From Amycolatopsis pretoriensis (GTDB lineage Bacteria; Actinomycetota; Actinomycetes; Mycobacteriales; Pseudonocardiaceae): 64,000 nucleotides of DNA. Made by a program: the position numbers and the translations under genes. Below, one piece after another: positions 59,807 through 64,000 of the stretch (the first letter of the stretch is position 1; the number at the start of each line of letters is the position of its first letter). The notes beneath the pieces are model-generated. The model was given only the letters and a program-made list of their open reading frames with translations, was not told the DNA's origin and searched no databases. The DNA is taken from assembly GCF_900107925.1 (NCBI RefSeq), contig NZ_FNUJ01000005.1:62001-126000 (forward strand), written 5' to 3'.

Positions 59807-60565
59807 TCAGCGCGGGGCCATCCGGAGTGAACCGTCCATGCGGACGACCTCGCCGTTCAGGTAGTCGTGGTCGATGAGCGACAGCGCGAGCTGCGCGTAC
59901 TCGTCCGGCCGCGCGAGGCGCTTCGGGAACGGGATGCCGGCGGCGAGCGTCGCGCGGAACTCGTCGCTGACCGTGGCCAGCATCGGGGTGTCGACGATGC
60001 CGGGCGCGATGGTCAGCACGCGGATGCCGTGCGAGGCCAGGTCGCGGGCCGCCGGGAGCGTCATGCCGACGACGCCGCCCTTGGACGACGAGTAGGCGAC
60101 CTGCCCGATCTGGCCGTCGAACGCGGCGATCGACGCGGTGTTGATGATGACGCCGCGGGCGTCGTCCTCGAGCGGCTCGGTCTTGGCGATCGCTTCGGAC
60201 GCGACCGTGAGGACGTTGAACGTCCCGACGAGGTTGATCTGGATGACCTTCGCGTACAGCGCGAGGTCGTGGCGGCCCTTCTTGGACAGGATCCGCGCGG
60301 ACGGCCCGATGCCGGCGCAGTTCACGACGGTCCGCAGCGGTACGCCCGAGCCGGACGCGGTCGAGACGGCGGCTTCGACCTGCTCGACGTCGGTGACGTC
60401 GGCCTCGACGTAGGTGATGCCGTCGATCTTCTCGGCCTTCTCGATGGACGGCGCCAGGTCGAGCGCGAACACCCGCGCGCCCTTGGCCGCGAGGGCCTTC
60501 GCCGTCGCCCCGCCGAGGCCGGACGCGCCACCCGTGACGAGCGCCGCGGTGTCGGTGATCTGCAT
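59807..60565 (-). CDS. Short-chain dehydrogenase, HSD10/3-hydroxyacyl-CoA dehydrogenase type
   Basis: This 252-residue classical SDR has TGGASGLG at the cofactor site, NCAGIGPS, catalytic Ser in INTASIAAF and YSSSK (Tyr, Lys). LDLAP at the end of strand 2 favours NAD. The sequence (DGQIGQVAYSSSKGGVVGMTLPAARDLASHGIRV) is typical of 17-beta-HSD10-like 3-hydroxyacyl-CoA dehydrogenases. It probably acts in fatty-acid or branched-chain degradation. It is divergent from the UDP-glucose dehydrogenase gene, with a 142-bp gap. Confidence 0.9.
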   Translation of the reverse strand: MQITDTAALVTGGASGLGGATAKALAAKGARVFALDLAPSIEKAEKIDGITYVEADVTDVEQVEAAVSTASGSGVPLRTVVNCAGIGPSARILSKKGRHDLALYAKVIQINLVGTFNVLTVASEAIAKTEPLEDDARGVIINTASIAAFDGQIGQVAYSSSKGGVVGMTLPAARDLASHGIRVLTIAPGIVDTPMLATVSDEFRATLAAGIPFPKRLARPDEYAQLALSLIDHDYLNGEVVRMDGSLRMAPR

Positions 60566-60707
60566 CTGTGCCGTTCCCTTCGTGGTCCTGTTCGCCGCCT
60601 CAGGTTAACGCTCGTTCGCACGCGGGGTTCGTGTCTTCGCTCACCGCTCCCGGGTACGACCGGTTCCGTTAGCGTCGTGGTCAACTCGGGCTGTCACCTT
60701 CAGCACC

Positions 60708-62012
60708 ATGACGCCAGCTCGGATCGTGGTGGTAGGGACCGGTTACGTCGGCTTGACCACGGGGGCCTGCCTGGCCGGTCTGGGTCATTCCGTCACCTGC
60801 GTGGACGTCGACCGGGCGAAGGTCTCGCGCCTCGCCGCCGGGCGCGTGGACATCCTCGAACCGGGGCTGGCCGACCTGGTCACCCGCGGGATCGCGGCCG
60901 GCCGCCTCCAGTTCGTCGTCGGCGCGCGCGACGCGGTTCGCGACGCCCAGGCGGTGTTCCTGTGCGTCCCGACGCCGATGGGTGCGGGTGGCTCGGCGGA
61001 CCTGCGCGCGGTCGAGGCGGTGGCCGCCGAGATCGGCGACGTCCTGCCCGCCGGCTGCGCGCTGGTCACCAAGTCGACCGTGCCGGTCGGCACGTCGAAG
61101 CGGATCCAGGCGATGCTCGGCCGCACCGACGTGCCGGTGGTGTCGAACCCCGAGTTTCTCCGCGAGGGCACCGCGGTCGCGGACTTCCTGGGTCCGGACC
61201 GGATCGTCGTCGGCTCGGACGACTTCGCGGCCGCGCACTGGGTCGGCGAGCTCTACAGCGAGCTGGACGCGCCGGTCGTCGTCGCCGACGCGGCCAGCGC
61301 GGAACTCGTGAAGTACGCCGCGAACTGCTACCTCGCGCTGAAGCTGTCCTACGTCAACTCGATCGCCGAGCTGTGCGAACGGCTCGGCGCCGACATCGAC
61401 CTCGTCACCGAAGGCATGGGCTACGACCGCCGGATCGGGCGGACGTTCCTCAAGCCCGGCCCGGGCTGGGGCGGCTCGTGCCTGCCGAAGGACACGAGCG
61501 CGCTGGTCAAGGTGGCCGAGTCGGTCAACTACGACTTCAAGATGCTGACCTCGGCGATCGACGAGAACATCGCCCAGCGCGACCGGATCGTCGCGAAGAT
61601 CGCCGGCGCGGTCGGCGGCACGCTCGCCGGCGCGCGGATCGGCGTGCTGGGCCTGGCGTTCAAGGCGGGCACGAACGACCTGCGCGACTCGCCCGCGCTC
61701 GCCGTCGCGTCGGTGCTGTGCGCGCTGGGCGCGGACCTGGTCGCCTACGACCCGGCCGTCGACGGCGAGATCGCCGGGATGACCGTGGTCGACGACGCCT
61801 ACCAGGTCGCGAAGGACGCCGACGCCGTCGTCGTGCTGACCGAGTGGGCCGAGTTCAAGCACCTCGACTGGGCCGCGATGGCGGAGCTGATGGAGGGCAT
61901 CGACGTCGTCGACACGCGGAACCTGCTGGACCCGCGGGCGATCGTCGACGCGGGGCTGTCCTGGCAGGGCGTCGGGCGGCCGCGGGCGGCGGCGCGGATC
62001 AAGGTTTCCTGA
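60708..62012 (+). CDS. ugd: UDP-glucose 6-dehydrogenase
   Basis: This 434-residue NAD-dependent enzyme oxidises UDP-glucose to UDP-glucuronate. It has the N-terminal fold IVVVGTGYVGLTTGACLAGLGH, the central domain with Lys in KYAANCYLALKLSYVN, catalytic Cys258 in GWGGSCLPKDT and a C-terminal UDP-binding Rossmann domain (GVLGLAFKAGTNDLRDSP). Length and motifs are canonical. The related GDP-mannose dehydrogenase shares the fold, but the motifs fit UDP-glucose dehydrogenase better. It probably feeds capsule, teichuronic or exopolysaccharide synthesis; no such genes are adjacent. Confidence 0.92.
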   Translation: MTPARIVVVGTGYVGLTTGACLAGLGHSVTCVDVDRAKVSRLAAGRVDILEPGLADLVTRGIAAGRLQFVVGARDAVRDAQAVFLCVPTPMGAGGSADLRAVEAVAAEIGDVLPAGCALVTKSTVPVGTSKRIQAMLGRTDVPVVSNPEFLREGTAVADFLGPDRIVVGSDDFAAAHWVGELYSELDAPVVVADAASAELVKYAANCYLALKLSYVNSIAELCERLGADIDLVTEGMGYDRRIGRTFLKPGPGWGGSCLPKDTSALVKVAESVNYDFKMLTSAIDENIAQRDRIVAKIAGAVGGTLAGARIGVLGLAFKAGTNDLRDSPALAVASVLCALGADLVAYDPAVDGEIAGMTVVDDAYQVAKDADAVVVLTEWAEFKHLDWAAMAELMEGIDVVDTRNLLDPRAIVDAGLSWQGVGRPRAAARIKVS

Positions 62013-62113
62013 CGCGGCCCGCTTGGCTAAGGTGATCAGCACGGCATCGCGTGTCGGTCACCGGCTGGGTGAGGCATGGAGGTGGCGGGAGTGCCCGTGG
62101 AGGCATTTCAACC

Positions 62114-62524
62114 GTGTCAGTTTCCGTTGAGTTGAACCATCTGATCATCCCGTCCCGGAACAACCGGGAATCCGCCGAATTCCTGGCGAACCTGCTCGGC
62201 CTCGAGGTCGGGGACGAGTGGGGTCCGTTCATCCCCGTCGAGACGCGCAACGGCGTCCGGCTGGACTTCGCGAGCGTCCCCGAAGCGGACCTTCGCCTGC
62301 AGCACTACTGCTTCCTGGTCCCCGAAGACGACTTCGACGCCGTCTTCGCGCGGCTCCTCGAAACGGGCGTGACCTATTCCGCCGATCCGCAGATGAAGCA
62401 GATCGGCGAAATCAACCACAACCACGGCGGCCGTGGCGTCTACTTCCTCGATCCCGGCGGGAACGGGATGGAGATCATCACGCAGCCGTACGAGCCGGAG
62501 CGGCGGCGGCCGACGGCTTGGTAA
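62114..62524 (+). CDS. VOC-family (glyoxalase/bleomycin-resistance fold) protein
   Basis: This 136-residue single VOC domain has LNHLIIPSRNNRESAEFLANLLGLEVGDEWGPF at its start and VYFLDPGGNGMEIITQPYE at its end. Possible metal ligands are the N-terminal His, the central QHYCFLV and the Glu in GMEI. Such proteins act as lyases, isomerases or dioxygenases, or bind toxins; the activity is not evident. GTG 62114 is chosen because GTGGAGG lies about 10 nt upstream and the domain then starts at once. Confidence 0.85.
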   Translation: MSVSVELNHLIIPSRNNRESAEFLANLLGLEVGDEWGPFIPVETRNGVRLDFASVPEADLRLQHYCFLVPEDDFDAVFARLLETGVTYSADPQMKQIGEINHNHGGRGVYFLDPGGNGMEIITQPYEPERRRPTAW

Positions 62525-62545
62525 TTCGTTAGCGTTGCGTACTAT
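62518..62545 (+). promoter_or_regulatory. Promoter of a leaderless gamma-glutamyltransferase transcript
   Basis: TTGGTA (62518-62523) and TACTAT (62540-62545) are 16 bp apart, and the ATG at 62552 lies 6 nt after the -10 element, the spacing of leaderless actinobacterial mRNAs. No ribosome-binding site is present. The -35 element lies inside the VOC stop region. Confidence 0.6.
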
Positions 62546-62551
62546 CGGGGC

Positions 62552-64000
62552 ATGTTCACGACGAGGCCGGAGCTGACCGGCACCTTCGGGATGGTGGCAT
62601 CGACGCACTGGCTGGCTTCGGCCACCGGGATGGCGGTGCTGGAGGACGGCGGCAACGCGTTCGATGCGGCGGTCGCCGCCGGGTTCGTCCTGCAGGTCGC
62701 CGAGCCGCACCTGTGCGGGCCGGCGGGCCAGGTACCGGGCCTCTTCGTGACGGCGGACGACCCGACCCCGCGGGCACTGGCCGGCCAAGGCCCGTCGCCC
62801 GCGGGGGCCACCGTCGCGCATTTCGCGTCGCTCGGGCTGGAGCTGATCCCGGGCAGCGGCCTCCTCCCGGCGACGGTCCCGGGCGCGTGGGACGCGTGGC
62901 TCCTGCTGCTGCGCGACTACGGGACGAAGCCGCTGCGCACGGTGCTGTCGTACGCGATCGGCTACGCGCGCAACGGCGTCCCGCTGGTGTCGCGGGTCGG
63001 CGACACGATCAGCGCGGTGTCTCAGCTGTTCACCGAGCACTGGCCGACGTCCGCCGCCCTGTGGATGCCTTCCGGCAAGCCGGCTTCCGGCCTGCACCGG
63101 AACCCGGCCCTGGCGGACACGTGGGAGCGTCTGCTGCGGGAAGCGGAGTCGGTCCCGGGCCGTGAGGCGCAGATCGACGCGGGACGTCGGGCCTGGTCAC
63201 AGGGGTTCGTCGCGGAAGCGATCGATTCGTTCAGCCGTCAGGCGTTCCGCGACGACTCCGGCCGCGACCACGCGGGGCTGCTGACGGGCGAAGACCTGGC
63301 ATCGTGGTCGGCGACGTACGAGGAGCCGGCGTTCGTGGACGTCGACGACTGGCGCCTGGTCAAGATGGGCGGCTGGACGCAGGGACCCGCGTTGTTGCAG
63401 CAGGCGTTGCTGTTGCACGGCTTCCGTGACGAGCTGTCCTATGTGGACGGAATCCCGTCGGAGCGCACGGTGCACCTGGCGACCGAGGCGGCGAAGCTGG
63501 CGTTCGCGGACCGCGAGGCGTGGTACGGCGACACGGACGTGCCGCTGGACGTGCTGCTCTCTGCTGCTTACACCGATGCTCGACGTGCTTTGATCACCGA
63601 CACGGCGTCTCCTGCGCTCCGGCCCGGCGACGCCCGCGGCCCAGCGCGTCTCCCGGCGATCTTGGACTCGCTGCAGGGAGTCCAGGCGGAGGGCGGAGCG
63701 ACGGGCGAGCCGACGGTCGGTCCCCAGGGCCAGACCCGCGGCGACACGGTCCACCTGGACGTCGTCGACGCGGCGGGCAACCTGGTGTCCCTGACCCCGT
63801 CCGGCGGTTGGCTGCAGTCGAGCCCGACGATCCCGTCGCTGGGCTTCTGCCTCGACTCCCGTGGCCAGATGTTCTGGCTGGAGGAGGGCCTACCGAACTC
63901 GTTGGCGCCGCGCAAACGTCCCCGGATCACGTTGTCGCCGTCGCTGGCGTTGCGCGGCGGCGTCCCGACGCTGGCGTTCGGCACACCGGGCGGCGACCAG
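62552..64000 (+). CDS. ggt: Gamma-glutamyltransferase-family protein (truncated by window end)
   Basis: The frame is open from ATG 62552 to the last base, 483 residues so far. The Ntn-hydrolase family is shown by ATGMAVLEDGGNAFDAAVAA near the start, GSGLLPATVPGAWDAW and the processing site GDTVHLDVVDAAGNLVSLTPSGG, where Thr399 would be the nucleophile freed by self-cleavage. The gene ends just after FGTPGGDQ, a motif close to the C-terminus of the family. No signal peptide is visible, so it may be cytoplasmic. Known members hydrolyse or transfer gamma-glutamyl groups, or cleave cephalosporin side chains. The motif TCCTATGTGGAC lies at 63437-63448. Confidence 0.9.
   Translation, partial: MFTTRPELTGTFGMVASTHWLASATGMAVLEDGGNAFDAAVAAGFVLQVAEPHLCGPAGQVPGLFVTADDPTPRALAGQGPSPAGATVAHFASLGLELIPGSGLLPATVPGAWDAWLLLLRDYGTKPLRTVLSYAIGYARNGVPLVSRVGDTISAVSQLFTEHWPTSAALWMPSGKPASGLHRNPALADTWERLLREAESVPGREAQIDAGRRAWSQGFVAEAIDSFSRQAFRDDSGRDHAGLLTGEDLASWSATYEEPAFVDVDDWRLVKMGGWTQGPALLQQALLLHGFRDELSYVDGIPSERTVHLATEAAKLAFADREAWYGDTDVPLDVLLSAAYTDARRALITDTASPALRPGDARGPARLPAILDSLQGVQAEGGATGEPTVGPQGQTRGDTVHLDVVDAAGNLVSLTPSGGWLQSSPTIPSLGFCLDSRGQMFWLEEGLPNSLAPRKRPRITLSPSLALRGGVPTLAFGTPGGDQ

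Overview
This is 64 kb of a very GC-rich actinobacterial chromosome. Gene families, gene order and codon use suggest the Pseudonocardiales, probably an Amycolatopsis-like organism. That is inference, because no rRNA or other species marker is present. The order pabA, pknB-pknA-pbpA-rodA-pstP-fhaB-fhaA and tRNA-Leu(CAG) is the same block that lies close to oriC in Mycobacterium tuberculosis, in the same relative orientation. The window therefore probably sits near the origin, with oriC off the left end and the + strand running from origin towards terminus.

Layout. 1-5 kb: the end of a NarL-type sensor kinase and its regulator; fprA under an iron box; pabA coupled to a two-gene ABC exporter; a small orphan EACC1-like protein; a bidirectional terminator. 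5-15 kb (minus strand): the Ser/Thr-kinase, cell-wall synthesis and FHA operon, then tRNA-Leu. 15-24 kb: two tandem secreted trypsin-like proteases, an FKBP, a large secreted penicillin-acylase-like hydrolase with a discoidin domain, a PLP lyase, a secreted Thr-rich protein overlapping a class F sortase, and a frameshifted patatin. 24-33 kb: a FadR-type regulator divergent from a tightly coupled operon (peptide-type ABC importer, aldehyde dehydrogenase, SDR, amidase) that looks like uptake and breakdown of an amide-containing nutrient. 33-41 kb: an ECF sigma factor with its partner, two CitE-like lyases, a conserved hypothetical protein, a small reductase, a divergent PRPP synthetase, and a divergent aldonolactone oxidase / PLP enzyme pair.

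41.6-42.0 kb is an unusual convergent intergenic region. It holds a 12-bp-module tandem repeat followed by three DnaA boxes, two of them a perfect inverted pair. 42-45 kb: a TetR regulator divergent from a beta-glucosidase and a sugar transporter. 45.7-49 kb: an XRE/TPR (NsdA-like) regulator divergent from two small unknown proteins, and a phosphotransferase. 49-52.3 kb: a copper cluster (copD, copC, ycnI and a His/Met-rich membrane protein). 52.4-56 kb: an OpuC-type osmoprotectant importer behind a near-consensus general-stress (SigB/SigF) promoter. 56-64 kb: a RecB-like nuclease, a PadR regulator with a methyltransferase, a short-chain dehydrogenase, UDP-glucose dehydrogenase, a VOC protein and a truncated gamma-glutamyltransferase.

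Three signals are not explained by ordinary genes. First, a motif TCCNNTGTGGAC occurs nine times, always on the + strand and always in frame. Second, an 18-bp palindrome AGCTTTCACGTGAAAGCT occurs three times. Third, there is the DnaA-box/tandem-repeat locus at 41.6-42.0 kb. I saw no mobile element, CRISPR array, rRNA or secondary-metabolite cluster.
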